In this document: positions 1 through 6,867 of the stretch, one piece after another
Numbering within the stretch: the stretch's first letter is position 1
Layout: every line of letters begins with the position of its first letter
From: Chloroflexota bacterium
GTDB lineage: Bacteria; Chloroflexota; Dehalococcoidia; Lucifugimonadales; VGZR01
DNA: 8,126 bases
Assembly (NCBI GenBank): GCA_027625225.1
Contig: JAQBWG010000074.1
Location: 1-8,126, forward strand
Reading direction: 5' to 3'
Notes under the pieces: generated by a model
What the model was told of the DNA's origin: nothing
What the model saw: the letters and a program-made list of their open reading frames with translations, nothing else
Databases searched by the model: none
Position numbers and translations under genes: made by a program

Positions 1-870
1 GACTACGTCGCCCTTTCCACAGTCACCAGTTACGGCGAAATCACCGAGGTGCGTCGCATACTGCGCGAACGTGGCGCAAAGCCCTTTATTATTTCCAAGA
101 TAGAGCGTGCCGAAGCGGTCACCCAGTACGAACAGCTCCTGTACGCCAGCGACGGCATCATGGTCGCACGGGGCGACCTCGGCGTCGAAGTCCCGCTGGC
201 AAAGGTGCCTATCATTCAAAAACGCCTTATTCGCCAAGCCAATGCCGCCGGCAAACCGGTCATCACGGCGACCCAGATGCTCGAGTCCATGATTAATACG
301 CCCACACCCACTCGCGCCGAGGTCACCGACGTCGCCAACGCCGTGTTCGACGGCACCGATGCCATCATGCTCTCCGCCGAGACTTCTATCGGCAAGCATC
401 CCATCAAGGCCGTCAAGGTAATGCGCGAAGTCGCTACCGAGGCCGAAGAAGCCCTACCCTACGACACCATGCTCGTCGAGAAGCGGCCTCATCGCGAACA
501 ACTCACCGACGACGCCATCGCCTATGACGCCTGCCAGACCTCTTACCAGCTCAAGGCAGACCTTATCGTCGCTTTCACCGAGTCGGGAAGCACCGCCACC
601 CGCGTATCGAAGTACCGCCCCGAGGCTGGCATCCTCGCCCTGACACCGAGCGAAGAAACGCAACGGCGATTATCCCTCAGTTGGGGAGTAATGCCCGTGG
701 TCACGCCGAGCCCCAAGACCGTTGATGACATCTTCACCCAGGGAGAAAAGAACGCCAGCGACCTGGGTATCCCGTCGGGAAGCAACGTCATCCTTGTCGC
801 CGGACTGCCTATTGGGGTTTCCGGTGGCACCAACCTGCTTCGTGTGCTTACAATCGGCGGAAACAACTAG
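1..870 (+). CDS. pyk: Pyruvate kinase, C-terminal 289 residues (5' end outside window)
   Basis: Pyruvate kinase transfers phosphate from phosphoenolpyruvate to ADP, the last step of glycolysis, in the cytoplasm. The frame is open from base 1 and lacks its N-terminus. Numbering from the first visible codon, the active-site signature ISKIE (residues 31-35, Lys33 and the metal-binding Glu35) is followed by SDGIMVARGDLGVE (50-63, metal-binding Asp59), then VITATQMLESM (87-97) and the TRAEVTDVANAVFDGTDA helix region (104-121). The C-terminal regulatory domain spans about 165-289, with FTESGSTA (192-199) and GLPIGVSGGTN (268-278). Because the frame continues upstream, the GTG at 49 is an internal codon and not the start. 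The usual SFVR-like stretch after the opening DYVALS reads TVTS here, a small departure. Codons are strongly C-ended. The next gene is 71 bp downstream on the same strand. Family assignment is very secure; isozyme and allosteric control cannot be judged. Confidence 0.97.
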   Translation, partial: DYVALSTVTSYGEITEVRRILRERGAKPFIISKIERAEAVTQYEQLLYASDGIMVARGDLGVEVPLAKVPIIQKRLIRQANAAGKPVITATQMLESMINTPTPTRAEVTDVANAVFDGTDAIMLSAETSIGKHPIKAVKVMREVATEAEEALPYDTMLVEKRPHREQLTDDAIAYDACQTSYQLKADLIVAFTESGSTATRVSKYRPEAGILALTPSEETQRRLSLSWGVMPVVTPSPKTVDDIFTQGEKNASDLGIPSGSNVILVAGLPIGVSGGTNLLRVLTIGGNN

Positions 871-941
871 CGCGCCCGACTCCCGGACGTAGTACACTTC
901 CCGCCATCATCCTGTACATCGCATTTGAGGGAGAAGTCGCT

Positions 942-1259
942 ATGTTATACGAACTCAGGCAGTATCAGACCAAGCCGGGGATGCGTGACGAGTGGGTCAG
1001 GTACATGGAGAAAACCATCATCCCATTTCAAGTCTCCAAGGGCATGGTCATCGTTGGTAGCTTCATAGACGAGGAAAACCCGAACCACTACATCTGGATA
1101 CGGCGCTTCAGGAACGAAGCCGAACGCGTCCGACTTTATAAAGCCGTCTACGAAAGCTCCCAGTGGGTGAATAAGATTGGCCCCAAAGTACCGGACATGC
1201 TTGTTCGGGAAAAGTCGGTAGTCACCCGAATGATTCCCACAAAGAAGTCGGTTATCTAG
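942..1259 (+). CDS. NIPSNAP-domain small protein
   Basis: A 105-residue single-domain protein that opens MLYELRQYQTKPGM, the first strand and loop of the NIPSNAP family (ferredoxin-like, dimeric alpha/beta barrel). It continues with a central HYIWIRRF strand (residues about 50-57) and a helix around ERVRLYKAVYES. No signal peptide or membrane segment is visible, so it is probably cytoplasmic. The biochemical role of bacterial NIPSNAPs is poorly defined, so I assign a family and not a reaction. The ATG at 942 has a good Shine-Dalgarno, GAGGGAGAA at 927-935, six bases upstream. A TACACT at 893-898 could be a -10 element, but no convincing -35 accompanies it, so read-through from pyruvate kinase is equally possible. 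The stop lies 3 bp from the convergent polyprenyl synthase stop. Confidence 0.88.
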   Translation: MLYELRQYQTKPGMRDEWVRYMEKTIIPFQVSKGMVIVGSFIDEENPNHYIWIRRFRNEAERVRLYKAVYESSQWVNKIGPKVPDMLVREKSVVTRMIPTKKSVI

Positions 1260-1262
1260 GGT

Positions 1263-2273
1263 TTACGAGCGGCGTTTGAGGACGTAGGACACCAGAGCCT
1301 CCAGCGAATCGCGCTCCGGTGTCTTGGGCAACTCGGTCAGACACGCCAGGGCCTTCCGGCCATATTCTTCCGCTCGCGCATTCGAATCGGCTATCGCCGA
1401 AGAGTTCGTGATTGCCTGCAACACGGGTGCCAACCGGTCGTGCTCGTCCGGATGGCCGAACAACTCCTCTATGCTGTTGTCCTTCGGATTTCGTTCTCTG
1501 TACAGTAGCGCGGGGAGGGTGACAATACCGTGCAGCAGGTCGTTCCCCACCGGCTTCCCGACTTCCTCGGGGTCGCCTTCGTAGTCCAAAATGTCATCCA
1601 CGATTTGAAACGCCATGCCCAGGTTGTATCCGTAATTTCGTAGTGCCTGCACGCGGTCTTCGGAAACGCCGCTCAGTATCGCGCCCGACTCGCTCGCGGT
1701 GGTGAACAGCGACGCCGTCTTGTTATAAATACGGTCCAGGTACTGCTCCATGTTCTGGTCCGCCTGATAGGCGACAATCGTTTCGTGCAGTTGCCCGCTC
1801 GAAAGCTCCATGATGGTCTCGGCGAAGCGCTTGATGACCCGTATGTTGCCTGTATCGCACACAAAAGTCGCCGATTTGGCGAAGATGTAATCGCCTAACA
1901 ACACCGCTGTGTCCTTGCCCCACAAGTTGCTTATCGTTGCCCTGCCCCGACGCCTGTCCGAATCGTCCACCGTGTCGTCGTGTACCAGTGTGGCGATATG
2001 AAGCAACTCCACCGCCACGGCCATCGTCTGAGCGTTACCACCGTCGTTGGGATGAACCCCCGCCGACAGCAGCGTGATGGTCGGACGAACCCGTTTGCCT
2101 AACGAGCCTGTGACGTGCTCCAACAGGCCCGCCAGATGTTGAAACGATACACGTGCTAGGTCGAGCATCCGTTCATCCACCAGCGCAAGTTGGTCTTTCA
2201 CCGGCGCATGGATGCTGTCGAGCGACGGCACCGGCGTCTTGCTGGTAACGGTGGAACGGTCAGCGGGCGGCAA
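1263..2273 (-). CDS. Long-chain polyprenyl diphosphate synthase
   Basis: The 336-residue protein condenses isopentenyl diphosphate onto an allylic diphosphate to build a trans-polyprenyl chain, usually the quinone side chain. Seen in order are GKRVRP (59-64), the first aspartate-rich motif HDDTVDD (98-104), the lysine segment NKTASLF (184-190), the second aspartate-rich motif DDILD (226-230) and GKPVGND (239-245). Residues 4 and 5 before the first motif are small (Ala94, Thr95). In this family that opens the chain-elongation pocket, so a long product is inferred; the exact chain length and quinone cannot be read. The chosen start is TTG at 2271-2273, supported by AGAGGAGG nine bases upstream inside the metG end. 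The GTG at codon 15 is a less likely alternative. It overlaps metG by 14 bp and is probably translationally coupled to it. No terminator is visible before the convergent NIPSNAP gene. Confidence 0.94.
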   Translation of the reverse strand: MPPADRSTVTSKTPVPSLDSIHAPVKDQLALVDERMLDLARVSFQHLAGLLEHVTGSLGKRVRPTITLLSAGVHPNDGGNAQTMAVAVELLHIATLVHDDTVDDSDRRRGRATISNLWGKDTAVLLGDYIFAKSATFVCDTGNIRVIKRFAETIMELSSGQLHETIVAYQADQNMEQYLDRIYNKTASLFTTASESGAILSGVSEDRVQALRNYGYNLGMAFQIVDDILDYEGDPEEVGKPVGNDLLHGIVTLPALLYRERNPKDNSIEELFGHPDEHDRLAPVLQAITNSSAIADSNARAEEYGRKALACLTELPKTPERDSLEALVSYVLKRRS

Positions 2274-3978
2274 GGCGGGCGGCCTCCTCTGCGATGATTT
2301 CCTCGTCCAGCTTGGTGAACAACGGCTTCGGCTCCTGCAACGGTTCGCCCGGTTTCAGTTCGTCCGGCTCCCACGACCACCCGACGTCCTGAACGCTACC
2401 CGACCGGCTCAACATGGCATGTATTTTTTCTGAACTGAAGGGAAGATACGGGTACATCGCCGTCTTCAAGCAGTTGATGACCGTCAGCGCCGTCCACAGC
2501 GTATCCGCCGCGTTCTGACGGTCGGTCTTCACCGCCTTCCAGGGCGCCCGCGCATCGAGGAATCGGTTCGCCGACTGGGCCAGGCTCATGGCGGCGCTGA
2601 GTCCGTTGCGGAAATGGCACGCCTCGATGGATGTACCCACCTCGTCGAACCGCGTGCGGGCTTCATTCAGCAATGTCTTGCACTCCGCATCCAGCTCGCC
2701 AGGTTCAGGCACCGACTGGTCGAAGTTACGATAGCTGATAGTCAGCACACGATGGACAAGGTTGCCGTAGGTGGCGACGAGTTCATCGTTGTTACGACGC
2801 AAGTACTCTTTCCAGGTAAAATCCGAATCACTTGTTTCAGGCATGATGGACGCCACCACGTACCGCAGCGGGTCGGGTTCGAATCTATCCAGATATTCGG
2901 AAAGCCATACCGCCCAGTTGCGGCTCTTGGTGAACTTGATGCCGTCAAGGTTGAGATATTCGTTCGCCGGGACATCGTGCGGCAGGTTCAATCCGCCGTA
3001 GCCCATGAGCATCCCCGGCCAGAGCACGGTATGGAACGTGATGTTGTCTTTACCCATGAAGTAATACGCCCGGGCATCCGGATCCTGCCACCACTCCTTC
3101 CACCGCTCCGGCTCACCCCTGTCGTTCGCCCACTGAATCGAAGCCGACAGGTAGCCGATGACCGCTTCGAACCACACATAGATACGCTTTTTCTCGTAGC
3201 CCGGCATAGGCACGGGGACACCCCACTCGATATCGCGGGTGATGGGCCTATCGTGCAATCCACCTTCTAGGAAGCCGCGGGTAAAATTGACCACGTTAGG
3301 CCGCCACTTGCCGGTCGCTATTTTCCCTTCGATCCACTCCTTGAGCTTGTCCTCGAATGCAGAAAGCTTCAGGAAGTAGTGGTTCGTCTCCTTGAAGATA
3401 GGCGTGTCGCCGGAAATACGGCTGCGGATATTGGTCAATTCCTTCGCGTCCAGCGTCCTGCCGCACTTGTCGCACTGGTCGCCGCGGGCACTGTCGAAGC
3501 CGCAGTGAGGACACGTGCCTTCAACATACCGGTCGGGCAGGAAGCGCTTGTCCACCTCGCTGTACGGCTGCACCATGGTCTGCTCGTAGACGTAGCCGTT
3601 CTCGAAGAGCCTGGTGAACATGTCCTGGGTGACGGCTGTGTGTGTGTCGGTGTGGGTGGATGTGAACAGGTCGAAAGTGATACCGAGGCGCTCCCAACAG
3701 TCCAAAAACTCTGCTTGATATTTGGAGTAGACCTCTTCGGGGGTGATTTTCTTGGCCTCGGCGGTAAGCGTCACCGGCGTGCCATGGGCGTCGCTGCCGG
3801 AGACCATGAGAACATCGTTGCCCTTTTTGCGGTGGTAACGGGCGAAAATGTCGGCTGGCAGGTAGGTGCCGGCGACGTGGCCGATGTGGATGGAGCCGTT
3901 GGCGTAGGGCCAGGCGACGGCGACGAGGATGCGATCGGGCAAGTTGTCCTCTTTGCTCAATTCAGATAGAAGTTTCAT
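2260..3978 (-). CDS. metG: Methionyl-tRNA synthetase
   Basis: This cytoplasmic class I aminoacyl-tRNA synthetase charges tRNA-Met (elongator and initiator). In the 572-residue product are AWPYANGSIHIGH (22-34, the HIGH ATP-binding motif), a four-cysteine zinc knuckle CPHC...CDKC (Cys156, 159, 169, 172), DIEWGVPVP (249-257), WFEAVIGY (269-276), FMGKDN (307-312) and the KMSKS-type loop as KFTKS (348-352). An anticodon-binding helical domain follows from about 395. The protein stops near residue 572 with no C-terminal Trbp111/EMAP-like tRNA-binding domain. The KFxKS loop with four zinc cysteines is a known subgroup, seen in archaeal and some bacterial enzymes. The ATG at 3978 has no clear Shine-Dalgarno; a TTG at 3942 (codon 13) does, giving a 560-residue product. 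The gene diverges from the lipoprotein gene at 4109 and overlaps the polyprenyl synthase. Confidence 0.96.
   Translation of the reverse strand: MKLLSELSKEDNLPDRILVAVAWPYANGSIHIGHVAGTYLPADIFARYHRKKGNDVLMVSGSDAHGTPVTLTAEAKKITPEEVYSKYQAEFLDCWERLGITFDLFTSTHTDTHTAVTQDMFTRLFENGYVYEQTMVQPYSEVDKRFLPDRYVEGTCPHCGFDSARGDQCDKCGRTLDAKELTNIRSRISGDTPIFKETNHYFLKLSAFEDKLKEWIEGKIATGKWRPNVVNFTRGFLEGGLHDRPITRDIEWGVPVPMPGYEKKRIYVWFEAVIGYLSASIQWANDRGEPERWKEWWQDPDARAYYFMGKDNITFHTVLWPGMLMGYGGLNLPHDVPANEYLNLDGIKFTKSRNWAVWLSEYLDRFEPDPLRYVVASIMPETSDSDFTWKEYLRRNNDELVATYGNLVHRVLTISYRNFDQSVPEPGELDAECKTLLNEARTRFDEVGTSIEACHFRNGLSAAMSLAQSANRFLDARAPWKAVKTDRQNAADTLWTALTVINCLKTAMYPYLPFSSEKIHAMLSRSGSVQDVGWSWEPDELKPGEPLQEPKPLFTKLDEEIIAEEAARLAAR
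2283..2290 (-). promoter_or_regulatory. Shine-Dalgarno deciding the TTG start of polyprenyl synthase
   Basis: On the minus strand this reads AGAGGAGG, nearly the full anti-16S complement, with nine bases to the TTG at 2273-2271. It lies within the last codons of metG, so ribosomes finishing metG (TGA at 2262-2260) would end right beside it. No in-frame ATG exists nearby; the first in-frame Met codon is at residue 36, only about 63 residues before the first catalytic motif. Confidence 0.7.
3940..3953 (-). promoter_or_regulatory. metG: Alternative metG start (TTG) with Shine-Dalgarno
   Basis: The minus strand has AAGAGGA (3953-3947) followed after four bases by an in-frame TTG (3942-3940). Starting here gives MPDRILVAVAWPYANG, close to the usual beginning of MetRS proteins, while the 12 extra residues from the ATG at 3978 are not part of the catalytic fold. 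The ATG has only a weak upstream sequence. Which start is used is undecided; both keep the whole enzyme. Confidence 0.4.
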
Positions 3979-4108
3979 TCTAGCAGACGGGCAAGGGGTT
4001 TCAGCCGGAAAAATTTAGGGTAGGATAAATGATGCCTCGATTTGGCTATTTTAGATATGATTCCGTGTGCCCCTCTAGCTGGGAAATGATGTCTGTGAGG
4101 TTGTCTTT
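3979..4108. promoter_or_regulatory. Divergent intergenic region metG / GH113-like lipoprotein
   Basis: This 130-bp spacer must hold promoters for both divergent genes and is clearly more A/T-rich than its flanks. For the rightward gene, TATGAT at 4056-4061 is a good -10 candidate, but nothing resembling a -35 sits 16-18 bp upstream; the TTGGCT at 4042 is only eight bases away. The rightward Shine-Dalgarno is TGAGG, ending at 4100, eight bases before the ATG. For metG I see A/T-rich stretches (TAAAAT or TATCCT read on the minus strand) but no pair I would defend. No clear operator palindrome is visible. Confidence 0.4.
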
Positions 4109-5809
4109 ATGCGCCGGTTAGTTGCTTTTGTGGTTGCCGCGCTTGTGGTTGCGTTGATGTCGGCGTGTAGCCAGGAGGCGGCACCGACACAGACACAGGC
4201 CGCGACAACTTCGACGGAGGTTTCTCAAGTAGTTGCAACGGCAACTACCGTATCTGCGGGGACGGCGACGAGGGTTGTGAGCGCGACCGCGACGGCGACG
4301 AGGGTTCCGGCGGCGACTGTAGTGCCGGAGACGGAGATGACGATTACGGTGGAGGTGCCGTCGAATACGCCTGCGGAGGATACGGTGTACCTGGTGAGCG
4401 GGCCGTTCGTGTCTATCCCGATGGAGCGAATCGGGGAGAACCTGTGGTCGTTGACGCTGACGGAAGACGACCTGGGCGACCCGCTGGGACGCGACGGGGT
4501 GGAGTATCAGGGGGCTTCGTACAACGCGGGGACGAAGGTGCTGGAGTATGCGTACTCACGCGCTCCCGGCGGTTGGGCATACCTGGCGGCGGAAGACATC
4601 GTGGACACGCCGGGGGTGGAGTTCTGGGCACGGGTACGGTCGCTGACGTTCGGGCCGGGGACGTCCAAGCAGGACACGGTGGCGCGGTGGCGATGGTTCC
4701 CGCCGGAGGGCGAGGAGTTGCCGGCGTACGAGCCGGAGTTGACGGCGTGGGAGCCGCGTCTGGAGGGCTGGGAGTTCATGACGGGAGAGCTGGTGGCGGA
4801 CCTGTGGTTCGAGGGGCAGGAGGCGCTGGTGCGCCCGACGCACGAGTGGGCAAAGCTGATGAACGTGGAGTGGATGGCGATTTCGCCGCCCTGGGACTAC
4901 GTGGCGATGGAGCCGTGGCCGGTGCTGGGCAGCGAGGTGGAGGGTCTGCCAAGCTACACGGACGAGGCGCTGCGTCAACACTTCCTGGAGGCGGAGGAGG
5001 ACGGGTTGAAGACGGTGATGATGCCACAGGTATGCTGCGCGGCGCGTCCGGACTTCCGGAATATGCCGCGGGAGTGGGTAGAGGCGTTCTTCGAGGAGTA
5101 CGAGCGGTTCCACGTGTATCACGCGAAGGTGGCGGCGGAGACGGGGGCGGAGATGTACATGATCGGCTGGGACGCGGCGGATGTGCTGCCGAGCGAGTTT
5201 TATCACGTCATCCCGCAGGAGGAGCTGGTACAGCGGTGGGCGGACCTCGTCAACGCGGTACGGGCGGAGTTCGACGGGCCGGTGGGGTACTACCTGCTGC
5301 AGGGGTACGCGACGGGCGAGTGGGACGTTCCGTGGCCGTGGGGCGACGCGAAGAACATCGCCCACCTGCTGGATTTCGTGGGCATCGCGATATGGGCGGG
5401 TCTGGCGGAGACGAACGGGGATACGCAGGCGCAGATTTCGGCGAACGCGGAGGAGATGTTCGTGCGGGGGTTCGACGGGGTGTGGGAGGAGTCGGGGCTG
5501 CCGCAGATACTGATGAGCGTGGCGTACGGGTCGTTCGACGGGGGCGCGAAGGGCGAGCTGGGGGTGTTCGAGGTGGCGCTGGAGACGTACTTCCCGGAGC
5601 AGGACACGGCGCTGGCGTGGGACGGGGTGGAGCAGGCGATGGTGATGCAGGGGGTGATGGAGGCGGTGGCGAAGCGTCCGTACGTGGTGGGGGTGTTCCC
5701 GTTCCTGTATTCGTTCGTATCGCAGCCGCTGTCGCCGGACTACTCGGTGCGGGGCAAGCCCGCGGAGTTGTTACTTGCGCGGTGGTACGGGCTGGCTTTG
5801 GGGCGGTAG
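4109..5809 (+). CDS. Lipoprotein with CBM20-like domain and GH113-like TIM barrel (possible pseudoenzyme)
   Basis: A 566-residue predicted lipoprotein. Residues 1-20 are a signal peptide with the lipobox LMSAC (Cys20), so the protein should be lipid-anchored outside the cytoplasm. Residues 21-76 form a Thr/Ala/Val-rich linker. Residues 77-152 (VEVPSNTP... to LEYAYSR) look like a CBM20/starch-binding-type beta domain. Residues about 225-565 resemble the GH113/GTA-like TIM barrel: SPPWDY (259-264), GLKTVMMPQV (299-308), a W/F/Y-rich helix before MYMIGWD (349-355), LDFVGIAIW (421-429), LMSVAYGSFDGG (468-479) and RPYVVGVFPF (523-532). In GH113 mannanases I would expect a Glu in the IGTEL-like strand and another in the TEIGY-like strand; here they read Asp355 and Ser470. 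A sugar-related role is inferred, but catalysis is doubtful. Start ATG 4109 has TGAGG eight bases upstream. Codons are strongly G-ended. Lipoprotein call sure, fold likely, function unknown. Confidence 0.8.
   Translation: MRRLVAFVVAALVVALMSACSQEAAPTQTQAATTSTEVSQVVATATTVSAGTATRVVSATATATRVPAATVVPETEMTITVEVPSNTPAEDTVYLVSGPFVSIPMERIGENLWSLTLTEDDLGDPLGRDGVEYQGASYNAGTKVLEYAYSRAPGGWAYLAAEDIVDTPGVEFWARVRSLTFGPGTSKQDTVARWRWFPPEGEELPAYEPELTAWEPRLEGWEFMTGELVADLWFEGQEALVRPTHEWAKLMNVEWMAISPPWDYVAMEPWPVLGSEVEGLPSYTDEALRQHFLEAEEDGLKTVMMPQVCCAARPDFRNMPREWVEAFFEEYERFHVYHAKVAAETGAEMYMIGWDAADVLPSEFYHVIPQEELVQRWADLVNAVRAEFDGPVGYYLLQGYATGEWDVPWPWGDAKNIAHLLDFVGIAIWAGLAETNGDTQAQISANAEEMFVRGFDGVWEESGLPQILMSVAYGSFDGGAKGELGVFEVALETYFPEQDTALAWDGVEQAMVMQGVMEAVAKRPYVVGVFPFLYSFVSQPLSPDYSVRGKPAELLLARWYGLALGR
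4261..4306 (+). repeat. Short in-frame direct repeat in lipoprotein linker
   Basis: The 16-mer GACGGCGACGAGGGTT occurs at 4261-4276 and again at 4291-4306, exactly 30 bp (ten codons) apart, each encoding TATRV in the Thr/Ala-rich linker. The in-frame spacing suggests that the linker grew by slippage or short tandem duplication. It has no evident regulatory meaning. Confidence 0.75.
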
Positions 5810-5826
5810 AGTCTACCTAAGGGAGC

Positions 5827-5863
5827 ACGGGGAACCTTCTTTCTGAAGAAATAGGTTCCCTGT
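5827..5863. terminator. Long hairpin after the GH113-like gene
   Basis: Eighteen bases past the stop at 5809, ACGGGGAACC (5827-5836) pairs with GGTTCCCTGT (5854-5863), with one G-U pair. Inside, TTCTT (5837-5841) pairs with AAGAA (5846-5850) around a TCTG tetraloop, leaving a three-base bulge ATA. This gives about 15 base pairs. No T-run follows on either strand, so it is not a canonical intrinsic terminator; it may stop transcription weakly, protect the 3' end, or be part of a repeat. Its right arm overlaps the start of the direct repeat at 5853. Confidence 0.5.
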
Positions 5864-5890
5864 ACCCCTCCAGAAAGACTTTCCGGCCAG
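5853..5890 (+). repeat. 38-bp direct repeat, copy 1 (upstream of second lipoprotein)
   Basis: This copy matches 7070-7107 at 35 of 38 positions without gaps, and positions 5864-5890 are identical over 27 bp. The core contains the near-palindrome CCAGAAAGACTTTCCGG (5870-5886, seven of eight pairs around a central A). Similarity ends abruptly at 5890. It lies 35 bp before the ATG at 5926 and overlaps the candidate -35 of that gene, so an operator is plausible; a dispersed intergenic repeat is the main alternative. Confidence 0.85.
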
Positions 5891-5904
5891 CTTTGCGCTA
5901 TAGT
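5875..5904 (+). promoter_or_regulatory. Candidate promoter for second lipoprotein
   Basis: TATAGT at 5899-5904 is a good -10 match. AAGACT at 5875-5880, 18 bp upstream, shares only the central GAC with TTGACA, so the -35 is weak, as expected for a regulated promoter. The -35 lies inside the palindrome of the direct repeat. Transcription would begin near 5911, giving a short leader of about 15 bases. Confidence 0.35.
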
Positions 5905-5925
5905 TTGCCTCGAAGCGAGTTAGAT

Positions 5926-6867
5926 ATGAAGGCTTGGATAGGACTGACAGTCGTAGCTCTGACAGTAGTTGCATGCGGAGAGCCCACAGTAGCTCCAACC
6001 GCGACAGAAATCGCTACTACGCCGGAGCCGAGTTCGACTGCGACAGCCACAGCAATTTCCAATCCGACGCCAAGTCCACCCCGGATGATACCGACTCCGA
6101 CGGTAACAACGTCAGAGGGCGTATCGGTTTCAGAATTGTGTACACGCCTGTCAACGGTAGTACTTCAAGCGCCGTATGAGGCTTTTGGTCAGCCGGAAGA
6201 GTGGGAACGCTTCATTGGGTTCCGAAACCGATTTTCATCGCCTCCAATGTACCTTCCGGTTGACGCTTTCTGGTCGGAGCTAGGCCCACTTGCCCTAACC
6301 TTCTTTCAGGAGGGCTATGGTGGTCTCGGTCTGGAACTGCTGGGTATGGCAAGGGAGCGGGAATTCAGAATTTCAGACCAAATCCTATTCGGGCTTACTG
6401 TAGATTGTGATTCAGAGGTCGAATCTGTATTCCGTAGCTTCGATCTATCAGGCGGAATCACAGACATTCCTCCTGTTACTGACGCTATCCGGGTGCGAGC
6501 AGCCTTTATTTTATTGGCCTTGAGTATTCTTATCGTGCCAGAGCCGGACGATTTCACCAGTCCTCTAAATGAGGCATGCACACGACTCTACTACGCTTTT
6601 GGAACAATGCCTCCGGGCATTTTTCCCGAACCCGACGTTCGTGCATCCTATGAAAATGCTCGTAGTAGCTCTACTAGCGATGACCCCAGTCTCACTTTGA
6701 GTGAAGACCAGTTCTGGCGACAGATAGAGTTTGCTTATACAGCGCTTTACGACGGGGACGTACAGGGGGAATTCCTCGCTGCTATTGCCAATTTAAGAGA
6801 TGCACGCGAGATGGAGGAGAACACCTATGTTGCCCTCGGCAGATTGTTCGTGAGGAACTGCCTCTAG
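5926..6867 (+). CDS. Uncharacterised lipoprotein with duplicated Cys-bracketed domain
   Basis: I do not recognise this family. The 313-residue product has a signal peptide ending TVVAC (Cys17), a lipobox, so it is a predicted lipoprotein facing outward. Residues 18-63 are a Thr/Pro/Ala-rich linker. The rest is two diverged units: 69-161 and 215-312. Each has a first Cys in CTRL (Cys72, Cys218), a D-x-F-W motif (113-116, 261-264), an A-R-E motif (142-144, 293-295), and a closing Cys exactly 19 residues after that Ala (Cys161, Cys312). Disulfides within each unit are inferred. A hydrophobic stretch at 192-204 lies between the units. The ATG at 5926 is preferred over an upstream in-frame TTG at 5893, because it puts the signal peptide at the N-terminus; the Shine-Dalgarno is weak. 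Codons are mixed and more A/T-ended than either neighbour. Direct repeats lie on both sides of the gene. Confidence 0.85.
   Translation: MKAWIGLTVVALTVVACGEPTVAPTATEIATTPEPSSTATATAISNPTPSPPRMIPTPTVTTSEGVSVSELCTRLSTVVLQAPYEAFGQPEEWERFIGFRNRFSSPPMYLPVDAFWSELGPLALTFFQEGYGGLGLELLGMAREREFRISDQILFGLTVDCDSEVESVFRSFDLSGGITDIPPVTDAIRVRAAFILLALSILIVPEPDDFTSPLNEACTRLYYAFGTMPPGIFPEPDVRASYENARSSSTSDDPSLTLSEDQFWRQIEFAYTALYDGDVQGEFLAAIANLRDAREMEENTYVALGRLFVRNCL

Noticed and set aside
2614..3270. A 218-codon plus-strand frame antisense to metG, and a similar one at 3379-3969
   Set aside because: Both lie fully opposite conserved MetRS sequence and show no protein-family features.
3997..4015. Possible third copy of the direct repeat upstream of metG (minus strand TTTCCGGC followed by AACC)
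   Set aside because: Only about eight contiguous matching bases plus a short displaced match; no palindrome. Not distinguishable from chance.
4042..4061. TTGGCT and TATGAT as a complete promoter
   Set aside because: The spacer is only eight bases, far below the usual 16-18, so I keep only the -10 as a candidate.
4556..5365. A 269-codon minus-strand frame antisense to the lipoprotein
   Set aside because: Arg/Leu/Pro/His-rich shadow with no ribosome site or motifs; a consequence of the biased codons opposite.
4444..5820. A 458-codon plus-strand frame overlapping the GH113-like lipoprotein
   Set aside because: It is Gly/Arg-rich, lacks domain motifs, and arises because G-ended codons in the true frame remove stops in the shifted frame. 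The true frame has a signal peptide and recognisable fold motifs.
5893..5925. Upstream TTG start for the second lipoprotein
   Set aside because: It would put a charged 11-residue extension before the signal peptide and start upstream of the candidate -10; the ATG at 5926 fits a lipoprotein.
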